The position numbers and the translations under genes are program-made. Shown one piece after another: positions 9,201 to 16,083 of a DNA stretch of 39,064 nucleotides (positions within the stretch are counted from its first letter, which is position 1; each line of letters opens with the position of its first letter). Where the stretch lies: assembly GCA_007134695.1 (NCBI GenBank), contig SLKI01000086.1:1-39064 (forward strand), written 5' to 3'. Origin of the DNA: Balneolaceae bacterium (GTDB lineage Bacteria > Bacteroidota > Rhodothermia > Balneolales > Balneolaceae). Below the pieces are notes generated by a model. It was given only the letters and a program-made list of their open reading frames with translations. It was not told where the DNA came from and ran no database searches.

Positions 9201-10093
9201 TCATCATCGCCATGGTTCTGCTTTCCAGCCGCCTGACCCGCCCGATTCGTTACTTGCAAGAAGGACTTGACAAGATCTCGGGGGGAGAGCTGGAGACGAC
9301 GATCCCGGTTCGAACAGAGGATGAGTTTGGCACTCTGTCCAAGGCCTATAACCGAATGGTAGAACAGCTCAAAATACTTCAGAAAGAACTTGCCGAGGCG
9401 GAACGGGAAGAGGCCTGGAAAGAGATGGCACAACAAGTGGCTCATGAGATCAAGAATCCGCTCACTCCGATGAAACTTAACTTGCAACATCTGCTTCGGC
9501 AGTTTGATAATCTCAATAACGACGACCCCGATCTCAAACTGAAGATTGAGCATATGACAGGTGGCATCATCCAGCAGATCGAGTCGCTGAACAAGATCGC
9601 ATCCGACTTTTCAAAATTTGCAAGGCCGGTACACGAAGAGTTTATGGATATCGACCTCAATGAGGTTGCTCTTTCGGTGGTCGATCTCTATAAACATGAA
9701 CAGGGAGGGGTGATTGAGACAGATTTGACCGGTCGTTCTCTTATCATACGGGGCTCGGGCGATGAACTGAGGCGTACGCTGATCAATCTGATTAAAAATA
9801 GCTACGAGGCGTCAAACAACGATGTTTCAGTTCGCCTGATAACTCGCCGGGTCGGAGACCGCGGGATCATCGAAGTCGAGGATGACGGTGACGGTATTGC
9901 CGAGGAGGTCCGGGAGAAAATCTTTGTACCCAACTTCTCCACCAAATCGAGCGGGACGGGACTCGGACTGGCGATTGCAAAAAAGATCGTCGAAGCTCAC
10001 GAAGGAACCATCACCTTCAAATCCAATACAGAAAAGGGAACTACATTTCGTATCGAAATTCCTCTCAAAGAGAAAACCGCCGGGAAAAAATAA
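6212..10093 (+). CDS. Large multi-pass NtrY-like sensor histidine kinase
   Basis: At 1293 residues this is far longer than ordinary sensor kinases. By eye it has about 12 transmembrane helices: near 9-28, then eight between 242 and 506, then about 784-803, 824-842 and 984-1004. Three large extracytoplasmic segments result (about 29-241, 507-783, 843-983). After the last helix come a HAMP domain (about 1005-1058) and a short coil. A HisKA domain follows with phosphoacceptor H1078 in QVAHEIKNPLTPMKL, and then a complete HATPase: N-box N1192/N1196, G1 box DDGDG (1224-1228), G2 box GTGLGL near 1248. The HEIKNPLTP block resembles NtrY. No response regulator is adjacent, so the partner is unknown. 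It stands alone, with about 100-bp gaps on both sides. Confidence 0.92.
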   Translation: MYNPASKPVTIILLLLMLVCFLYAVFEISQLRNQTTGSEPEEQIESSLSHSQELFRSIYEEFSEQTIELKHRIEQRFNQQISRQIAWQEMASYPFWGTALYRNGDFFVWNEFALTSIPEPEQYTDDALYVEVKRHNNVTFLEGRISFTISDDDQFTLITSRRLKQRNVIPIARQQEVDLAEDTSLQDKFPVRFNFFEPPPASLDHYRKLQTVRSDSVGIVHADRADYEPFVAGLQREQQRWRTLFHLIIFLLGTALFFHWAGTGNSWLQMALQVVTLLTVWILFIQFELPDRWISQFLPDIGSDRLESLSAISYYAIHALFIFFIALSVISTMTRKWNLKSNESHYQTFIYSICFGGLSVFLILFFLLTTMHTAVTAQVPMLRLEFVPDLESFILFIASGLFICSISALLVTFWWHLFTSERDKTVVISLIGFVGFLAVYFISDLFLEPALFEVWIFLLSTIFFLVSIAAAVYIWKYPAAYLQMSGFRILMLAALFTTGTGYTIFYHAHKIEVDQNLLNAAEEFSIEEDEVAREVTRELLTTLERQLSFLTSQDLEERESIVEAQFHQAIESTLAEEWRRFSFEIKLVDSRGEHISDYATNFDSPVTGFYNLLRMQTSYQFERISQATNRPVIQGRPSNITRDDYTTFYRGWIPIYDSQEAGRILAWIVGAVYVERPDFNKPIRAVLAASAAEDWRESYYLAEFENQALIRSTIRGIYADQPIYNRLPDREAEITEQDSLAYLSTLTDQGNFREVLKRASGGTVIKASTPFTSFKSHLFAFFRYNVVLLAAGLLLFPLFSLFGFKGFKLFGRSRRFKDRLLDGLALSTLIFLVVLIIATQYGVNQQNEQNLKREIVTNLDNLTETIRREQVLAEGSTDNITLSGLTTPIDADAIFYTHQVVSGSTTPQIFQQNILPEVLPWPVYDLLYNRQRNHVTRTIEIGGQPLLIGYQLILSETNQPVGVAAIPAFIHSPLFTEQLLETTSYLLAVYLLVFGAFIIAMVLLSSRLTRPIRYLQEGLDKISGGELETTIPVRTEDEFGTLSKAYNRMVEQLKILQKELAEAEREEAWKEMAQQVAHEIKNPLTPMKLNLQHLLRQFDNLNNDDPDLKLKIEHMTGGIIQQIESLNKIASDFSKFARPVHEEFMDIDLNEVALSVVDLYKHEQGGVIETDLTGRSLIIRGSGDELRRTLINLIKNSYEASNNDVSVRLITRRVGDRGIIEVEDDGDGIAEEVREKIFVPNFSTKSSGTGLGLAIAKKIVEAHEGTITFKSNTEKGTTFRIEIPLKEKTAGKK

Positions 10094-10191
10094 TCGGGAT
10101 TTCGATCTCTCTTTTTTGTACCATCCGCCTTTGAATTGGGAAGGGGATCAGTTTTCCTTTATCGGGACTGTTCTGAGACTGTAAAAAAATT

Positions 10192-11538
10192 ATGCAACTA
10201 TTCGAACCATCCTGGAGGGCATCGGTTACCCGGGAGGCCGGAACAACGCTAAAAGTCGGCACCCCGATAATCCTGGCCCAGCTTCTTCACATGTCGATGA
10301 ATTTTGTCGATACGGTGATGGCTGGCCATCTATCCGCACTCGACCTGGCTGCAGTTGCGGTCGGGTCCAGCCTTTTTCTGCCTTTTCTCGTTTTTTCGTT
10401 AGGCACACTCATGGCAGTCAACCCGATCGTCGCTCAACTGTTCGGCAGCCGTCGTTTCGACAAAATCGGCAGCAGTGCCCGGCAGGCGCTCTGGCTGAGC
10501 CAGATCCTTGCCCTTCCTTTTTTCTTTATCGTCCGGAATCTTGGGTTCGTGATGGTCTGGATCGACGTATCGGCCGAAGTGATTCCGATTGCCGAAGGCT
10601 ATCTGAAGGCGATCTCCTGGGGAGTGTTCCCTGCATTCGCTTTTGGAGCCCTCCGCTATTTTAACGAGGGAATGTCGGTTACAAGGCCAAGTATGTATGT
10701 GGCCCTGTTGGGAACCCTGGCAAATATTCCGCTCAATTATATATTGATGTATGGAGCACTCGGTTTCCCCAGGCTCGGGGCAATAGGTACGGGATATGCT
10801 TCTGCCGTCGTCTACCTGATCATGTTCCTGACAATGCTGCTCTTTATCTCAACTTTCAAACCGTACAGGAGGTTTGGAATCTTCGACCGGTTTCGTTGGC
10901 CCGAGAAGGAACGACTGGGAGAGCTGGTCAACGTTGGTATACCGATCGGAGTAAGTGCCACAATGGAGGTGTCGATGTTTGCGATTGTCACACTCCTGAT
11001 GGGGTCTCTGGGAACCGTCGCGGTTGCCGGCCACCAGGTGGCGATCAACTTTGCAGCAATGGTCTTTATGGTTCCGTTCGGATTGTCGATCGCTGTTACC
11101 TCGAGAGTCGGCCAGGCGGCCGGGAAGGGGCGGCTCGACCAGGCCCGCTTTAAAGGGTTTGTCGGGGTTGGCCTCTGCGTGTTATTCATGGCTTTTACAG
11201 CAATTGTAATCCTTCTCTTTCCGGAATTGATCGCGTCGATCTATACCAGTGAAGAAGATGTGCTTTCCATGGCGGTTCATCTTCTTTTTTTCGCAGCCGT
11301 ATTTCAAATATCTGACGGGCTTCAGGTTGGAGGATTTGGGGCACTGCGGGGACTCAAGGACACCCGCTTTCCGATGTTCGTTAACATCTTTGCATATATG
11401 ATCGTAGGCCTCACCCTGGCCTGGTACCTTGGAATATACCGCGAAATCGGGCCGGCCGGCCTCTGGACCGGCCTGATCGTTGGACTCACGATCGCGGCTA
11501 TTCTGCACAATGTGAGGTTCTACCGGAAAACCTCCTGA
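10192..11538 (+). CDS. MATE family multidrug/metabolite exporter
   Basis: A 448-residue inner-membrane transporter with about 12 hydrophobic helices in two repeated halves. Family features are the opening PIILAQLLHMSMNFVDTVMAGHLS, AVNPIVAQLFGS, and the mid-protein NVGIPIGVSATMEVSMF that begins the second half, followed by VAGHQVAINFAAMVFMVP. It looks closest to the NorM branch, which exchanges cations or drugs for Na+ or H+. It lies 98 bp upstream of the type III polyketide synthase on the same strand. It could therefore export that pathway's product, but the gap is wide enough for a separate promoter. The substrate is unknown. Confidence 0.93.
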   Translation: MQLFEPSWRASVTREAGTTLKVGTPIILAQLLHMSMNFVDTVMAGHLSALDLAAVAVGSSLFLPFLVFSLGTLMAVNPIVAQLFGSRRFDKIGSSARQALWLSQILALPFFFIVRNLGFVMVWIDVSAEVIPIAEGYLKAISWGVFPAFAFGALRYFNEGMSVTRPSMYVALLGTLANIPLNYILMYGALGFPRLGAIGTGYASAVVYLIMFLTMLLFISTFKPYRRFGIFDRFRWPEKERLGELVNVGIPIGVSATMEVSMFAIVTLLMGSLGTVAVAGHQVAINFAAMVFMVPFGLSIAVTSRVGQAAGKGRLDQARFKGFVGVGLCVLFMAFTAIVILLFPELIASIYTSEEDVLSMAVHLLFFAAVFQISDGLQVGGFGALRGLKDTRFPMFVNIFAYMIVGLTLAWYLGIYREIGPAGLWTGLIVGLTIAAILHNVRFYRKTS

Positions 11539-11636
11539 ACGATACGTCTCGGCTGGGATTATGTGATTCAGCCTTCCGCAAATGAACGATACAGAAAGGT
11601 TTGTGGGTTTTACCAGACAAACAGAATAATCTCTTC

Positions 11637-12722
11637 ATGCCGGCCTACATACATACAATCCACACGTGTCTCCCCGGTTACAGCTACGATCAGCTGAAAA
11701 TTCGGGACCTGCTCAAGGAGCTTCTGGGTGAGGAAGAGAAGCTTAAAAGTTTGATACACCTGATCTATTCAAGGTCCGGTATTCAGAAACGCCATTCCGT
11801 TCTCCCGGAGATCGACCTGGTCTTTTCTAACGGAGAACCGGCCGGAACCGGCGACCGCAACAAACTCTACCGGAAGGAAGCCGGGAAACTTTTCATCGAA
11901 GCGGCAAAAGGGGTAATCAATTCAGGTGCGATAGAATCTGCCGGATCTATAACCCATCTTGTCACCATCTCCTGTACCGGTTTCTACGCTCCCGGCCAGG
12001 ATTTCGATCTGATTCGGAACTTTCAACTCTCTCCGGATGTAGAGCGGTATCACCTCGGGTTTATGGGATGTTACGCTGCTATATCGGGATTGAGACTCGC
12101 CGCCCGAATTTGTGAATCCGATCCGGAAGCTTGCGTTCTGGTGATCTCGGGAGAGCTCTGCACCCTCCATTTCCAGGGCGGCACGTCGATCGACGAACTG
12201 ATCTCCGGATCGGTATTTGCAGATGGAGCAGCCGCTGCGATCGTTTCCGGCTCAGCCCCCCGACAGGGACCTGCACTGCGCCTCGACGGATTTACCACCT
12301 TTCTGGCCAATGAGGGCGATAAAGATATGGACTGGACGATCGGTGATACTGGGTTCGACATGGTACTCTCGAGCCGAATCCCGGATCTGATTTCCGACAA
12401 TCTGCAGGACCTATTCAAACTGCTACAAAAACGACTCGGGGTCGACCAGAACCGGGTCGACAAATGGGCGGTACATCCCGGAGGCCGCGCCATCCTTGAC
12501 AAATTGCAAAAAGAGCTTAATCTCGACAAGAGCAGGCTTGAAGTATCCAGAAGTGTGCTGGCCGAATATGGAAACATGAGCAGTGCAACCATTCTGTTTG
12601 TTTTGAAACGGATCATGGAGCAGTCCGCATCAGGCCAACAGGCCGAACAGGTACTGTCGATGGCGTTCGGGCCCGGGCTAACGGTAGAAACTGCATTGAT
12701 GAGTCTGATCGAATCAAATTAA
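11637..12722 (+). CDS. Type III polyketide synthase
   Basis: A chalcone/stilbene synthase superfamily enzyme of 361 residues that extends a CoA starter with malonyl-CoA and cyclises the chain. The catalytic triad is visible: Cys113 (in ISCTGFYAPG), His280 (in AVHPGG) and Asn313 (in EYGNMSSA). The C-terminal GFGPG-like loop reads AFGPGLTVE. ATG 11637 is chosen because the protein then starts at the conserved first strand; a TTG 12 codons upstream is possible. It is the first gene of a three-gene operon with a methyltransferase (18-bp gap) and an FAD monooxygenase. By analogy with other bacterial type III synthases the product could be an alkylpyrone, alkylresorcinol or related phenol. The product itself is inference. 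Confidence 0.93.
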   Translation: MPAYIHTIHTCLPGYSYDQLKIRDLLKELLGEEEKLKSLIHLIYSRSGIQKRHSVLPEIDLVFSNGEPAGTGDRNKLYRKEAGKLFIEAAKGVINSGAIESAGSITHLVTISCTGFYAPGQDFDLIRNFQLSPDVERYHLGFMGCYAAISGLRLAARICESDPEACVLVISGELCTLHFQGGTSIDELISGSVFADGAAAAIVSGSAPRQGPALRLDGFTTFLANEGDKDMDWTIGDTGFDMVLSSRIPDLISDNLQDLFKLLQKRLGVDQNRVDKWAVHPGGRAILDKLQKELNLDKSRLEVSRSVLAEYGNMSSATILFVLKRIMEQSASGQQAEQVLSMAFGPGLTVETALMSLIESN

Positions 12723-12740
12723 TTCAAGGATTGGATCCTT

Positions 12741-13436
12741 ATGGCCAAATGGTTTGAGAAGCGGGCGGAACACCTGACGGAAAAGATGGAAGATCCGCAC
12801 TGCAATAAAAACCGACTTTTTAATACATACGAACAGTTCTCGCGGTTAAATGGGCTCATTGCACGTTGGGAAACTCTCTTCAAAGCCTATATCATCCCGC
12901 TGAACCGGCAGCCGCGTCCACTTCGAATTCTCGATATCGGCTGCGGCGGCGGAGACCTGTGTTTTAAGTTCGCTTCCTGGGCAAACGAATCGGGACTTAC
13001 TGTTCAAATTACCGGTATTGACCCTGAGCCCCGGGCGGCGGAGTATCGTAAACAGCTGGAGATCCCCTCCAATGTGGAATTTCGCCTTTCCACCACACAC
13101 GATCTGATCGAAGCTTCGGAATCTTATGATGTTGTGGTGTCGAACCACCTGCTGCACCATTTAAATCGGGATGAGCTTTTACAGATCTGCGAGCAGGCCG
13201 ACCGGCTGGCCAAGCGCCTTGTCCTGTTTAACGATATCCGCCGAAGCGGTTACGGTTTTGCCGCATTTGGAATGTCTGCACCTCTTCTCTTCCGCTCTTC
13301 CTATATTGTGCGAGACGGCCTGACATCGATCCGGAGAAGTTATCGATTCGGTGAACTGAAAAGGATTGCCCCGGATGGCTGGGAAGTGAAAAAACTGCTC
13401 CCGTTCCGGCTTCTCCTGATTCGCGAAAAAGATTGA
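12741..13436 (+). CDS. Class I SAM-dependent methyltransferase
   Basis: A 231-residue soluble methyltransferase. The SAM-binding motif I is LDIGCGGGD (64-72), followed by the acidic end of strand 2 (GIDPEP), and motif IV is YDVVVSNHLLHHL. AAGGA lies 11 nt before the ATG. It is sandwiched between the type III polyketide synthase and the FAD monooxygenase with gaps of 18 and 9 bp, so it most likely O- or C-methylates the polyketide. It resembles UbiE/UbiG-type small-molecule methyltransferases rather than RNA or protein methyltransferases, but the substrate is not readable. Confidence 0.9.
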   Translation: MAKWFEKRAEHLTEKMEDPHCNKNRLFNTYEQFSRLNGLIARWETLFKAYIIPLNRQPRPLRILDIGCGGGDLCFKFASWANESGLTVQITGIDPEPRAAEYRKQLEIPSNVEFRLSTTHDLIEASESYDVVVSNHLLHHLNRDELLQICEQADRLAKRLVLFNDIRRSGYGFAAFGMSAPLLFRSSYIVRDGLTSIRRSYRFGELKRIAPDGWEVKKLLPFRLLLIREKD

Positions 13437-13445
13437 TACAGCCCG

Positions 13446-14675
13446 ATGGATTCGTTCCCGGAAAAATCCTTATCAGAGAGCCGGTTGCCGGTCGTGATAG
13501 TCGGCGGCGGGCCGGTTGGCTTGTTCCTCGGGTTGTGCCTTCTCAGACGGGGGATTTCATGTCGAATACTGGAACGCCGAACCGCGATCGACCCCCACTC
13601 GAGGTCTATCGGCATCCATCCGGTTTCCCTTGATCTGTTCGATCGTTTGGAGATTACAGAGCCGTTCCTGAGTGAGGGAGTTCAAATCCGAAAGGGATAT
13701 GCCTTTACCGATCGTCGAAGGGTGGGTACATTCAACTTTGACTCATGCCCTCCTCCCCATCGCTATGTTCTCTCCCTTCCGCAGAGCCGGACCGAAGCCC
13801 TGTTGGAGTCGGCCATTGAAAAGTTCGACCGGAACTGCCTGTCGCGGGGTGCAGAGGTTTCTGCAATTCGCAATCAATCCGATTTTGCGGAAGCGGACGT
13901 GCATCACCGATCCGGAAAGCAGACGCTCCGGTGCAGATGGCTGGTCGGGTGCGATGGACTTCGCAGCAGAGTTCGGACCGGGGCCGGAATCGGGCTGGAA
14001 CTAATAAACTATGATGATACTTACATGATGGCTGACTTTGAGGACGATTCCGGCTTCGAAGAGGATGCAGCGATCTGGATCCACAAAGAAGGACTCGTCG
14101 AATCGTTTCCCATGCCTGCCGGGCAACGGCGCTGGGTTGTAAAGACCGACCGCTATCACGAGTCCCCGGATGTCGAACTTCTTAGAAATATCGTAGAACA
14201 GCGTACCGGTTTCGACCTGTTCCGTTCGGATTGCAATCTGGAAAGCAGCTTCGGAGTACGTTATCAGGTGGCCAACACATTTTTTTGCAACCGGGTTGTG
14301 CTGGCTGGTGACAGTGCACATGTTGTTAGCCCGATCGGCGGACAAGGTATGAATCTCGGCTGGATCAACGCCTGGCACCTTGCCAAAGCGCTGGAAGTTG
14401 CCGTACAATCGGATCGAACCTGCCTGGTCAAATCCGATGAAAAGACCGGACTTACAGGTGATGCGGGAGTTCCGGTGATCCACAATGTGCTTGCCGGCTG
14501 GTCAAAGAAGAGCCGAAAAAGAGCTGCCAGAGCGGGAAAGCGCGCTGAATTCAATATGAAGCTGGGACGGAAACAACATTGGCCCCTGATCAAGAAAGCC
14601 GCAGTATATGCGATAGTCCGCACCCCGCTTCGTCACATCATGGCAAGAATATTCTCCATGCGATGGCTGGGATAA
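13446..14675 (+). CDS. FAD-dependent monooxygenase/oxidoreductase (PheA/UbiH-like)
   Basis: A 409-residue group A flavoprotein hydroxylase-type enzyme. The FAD-binding GGGPVG is at 20-25 with ERR at the end of strand 2. The DG motif is GCDGLRSRVR (168-177). The second FAD motif is VVLAGDSAHVVSPIGGQGMNLG with G288-D289. These are the three signatures of aromatic hydroxylases such as UbiH/PheA. It is the last gene of the polyketide operon, so hydroxylation or oxidation of the phenolic or pyrone product is the likely job (inferred). The C-terminus (about 355-409) is basic and may lie against the membrane. It ends 27 bp from the convergent GAF gene, with no obvious hairpin terminator between them. 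Confidence 0.9.
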   Translation: MDSFPEKSLSESRLPVVIVGGGPVGLFLGLCLLRRGISCRILERRTAIDPHSRSIGIHPVSLDLFDRLEITEPFLSEGVQIRKGYAFTDRRRVGTFNFDSCPPPHRYVLSLPQSRTEALLESAIEKFDRNCLSRGAEVSAIRNQSDFAEADVHHRSGKQTLRCRWLVGCDGLRSRVRTGAGIGLELINYDDTYMMADFEDDSGFEEDAAIWIHKEGLVESFPMPAGQRRWVVKTDRYHESPDVELLRNIVEQRTGFDLFRSDCNLESSFGVRYQVANTFFCNRVVLAGDSAHVVSPIGGQGMNLGWINAWHLAKALEVAVQSDRTCLVKSDEKTGLTGDAGVPVIHNVLAGWSKKSRKRAARAGKRAEFNMKLGRKQHWPLIKKAAVYAIVRTPLRHIMARIFSMRWLG

Positions 14676-14702
14676 TCAAGCCGGATCGGATTCCACTTTC
14701 GG

Positions 14703-16046
14703 TCAGAGGGGCAGAATCAACGTAAATCGCTCATTTCGTTCTTTAACGGCACCGCGTTCGGGTGCTGTTTCCGATGAATCTCTAGATCCCGATCCGTCAG
14801 CCGGTTTCGATTCGCCCGCCGGTTCCGAATCACCTCCCGGTTCCGCTTCACCCGCCGGCTCAGTCTCGCTCACAGATTCTGTTCCGGTTGCCGGTCCCGC
14901 TTCGTTCTCAGGTTTTGTTTCAATCCGCCCTCCCAGTTTCTCCAGCATATTGTCGACAAACCATAGATCGAAGGACCGTTTTCTGCCGGATTTCAGAGAA
15001 CCGGCGAGTTCGAAACCTCTGTCCGATACAGCCAGCCGAACCTCATTTTCCAGGCTGTTCAGGTCGAGGTAGATCGCTCCCTCTCCTTCTCCTGATAACA
15101 AGGCTTGACGGTAAAGATGTGTAAGGAGTTCGCTGAGTATCAGCCCAAACAGGTAGGCGTTATGCGATCTGATCTTGACCGGTTCACCCCTGAATATGAC
15201 GGAGAGATCAACATGCATCGCTTTCAGAATCTCTTCGATCTTGCCGATCAGCTGCTCAAGGTAACGGTCGAGAAAGATCTCCCCGGTCATCCCGGCTTCA
15301 AACAACATCTCCTGCATACCGGACATGGAGCGAATCTGTTCCAGAATCTCCTTGAGCACCTCTCCGGCCTCCTCTCCTCCCCGGTCGGCCAGCTGATTTT
15401 CAATATATTCGGTCAGTGCATCCAGGCTTTTTTTGACCCGGAGATTGATCTCCTCGATCTGCGACTGTTGCTCTTTGATCCGGTCATGCAGCTTTTCCAG
15501 CTTTTGGGCTCGTTCAAGAGCCGCAGTTACATGAGACGAGAGCGCCTGAAAGACCGGGATATCCCGGGTAGTAAACTCCTCGTTTTTTCTTCGGTTGATG
15601 GCCTGCATCACCCCGATCACCTCGTTGGAACGATTTATCAGAGGAACACAGATCAGATTTCGGGTTGTAAACTCTCTGGAAAGGTCCCCCCAGAAATGCT
15701 CGGAACTGTCCACATCATTGGTCAGATAGGGCCTTTTATTTTCAACGACCCATCCGGCAATCCCCCGCTTTTCGGGAATCACTTTCCCCTCGATATCTCC
15801 TTTAACCGGGCCGGTCGGTATACTCACATGGAGTTCGCCGGTCTCCCGGTCGAGCAGCATAAGTGAACTCGCTTCGGAATTCATCACCAGCCTGGCCGCT
15901 TCGAGGCTCTCCTTCAAAATGGATTTTATCTCCATTGCACTGTTGATCCCCTCGATGGTCGAGATCATCAGCTGCAAATTCTTCTTCGGAAGCTGATTCA
16001 GTGCCTCTTCATGAGAGAGTTGGTCTCCACCTTGTTGCGACTCCAT
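14703..16046 (-). CDS. GAF domain protein with degenerate histidine-kinase module (probable pseudokinase)
   Basis: A 447-residue cytoplasmic protein with a GAF sensor domain (about 35-180) and a coiled coil (about 180-215). A region from about 196 to 272 aligns by eye to HisKA_2. Where that family has EIHHRVKNNL, this protein has EINLRVKKSL (199-208), so both histidine positions are lost (N201, L202). A HATPase-like segment (about 295-375) follows. Its N-box is ELLTHLYRQA, its G1 box is reduced to VSDRGFEL, and no GTGLGL motif is present. A low-complexity Glu/Pro/Gly/Ser insert (about 378-437) separates this from the final strand FTLILPL. Kinase activity looks unlikely; a ligand-sensing or scaffold role is inferred. 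It starts 37 bp after acnA on the same strand, so it is probably co-transcribed. Confidence 0.85.
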   Translation of the reverse strand: MESQQGGDQLSHEEALNQLPKKNLQLMISTIEGINSAMEIKSILKESLEAARLVMNSEASSLMLLDRETGELHVSIPTGPVKGDIEGKVIPEKRGIAGWVVENKRPYLTNDVDSSEHFWGDLSREFTTRNLICVPLINRSNEVIGVMQAINRRKNEEFTTRDIPVFQALSSHVTAALERAQKLEKLHDRIKEQQSQIEEINLRVKKSLDALTEYIENQLADRGGEEAGEVLKEILEQIRSMSGMQEMLFEAGMTGEIFLDRYLEQLIGKIEEILKAMHVDLSVIFRGEPVKIRSHNAYLFGLILSELLTHLYRQALLSGEGEGAIYLDLNSLENEVRLAVSDRGFELAGSLKSGRKRSFDLWFVDNMLEKLGGRIETKPENEAGPATGTESVSETEPAGEAEPGGDSEPAGESKPADGSGSRDSSETAPERGAVKERNERFTLILPL

Positions 16047-16083
16047 CGGCAGCCTCCAAATTATTCAACCCGCCGGAGCGGAT

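Noticed and set aside
14676-14702. Bidirectional terminator between the convergent monooxygenase and GAF genes
   Set aside because: Only 27 bp are available and no stable hairpin with a T-tract is seen.
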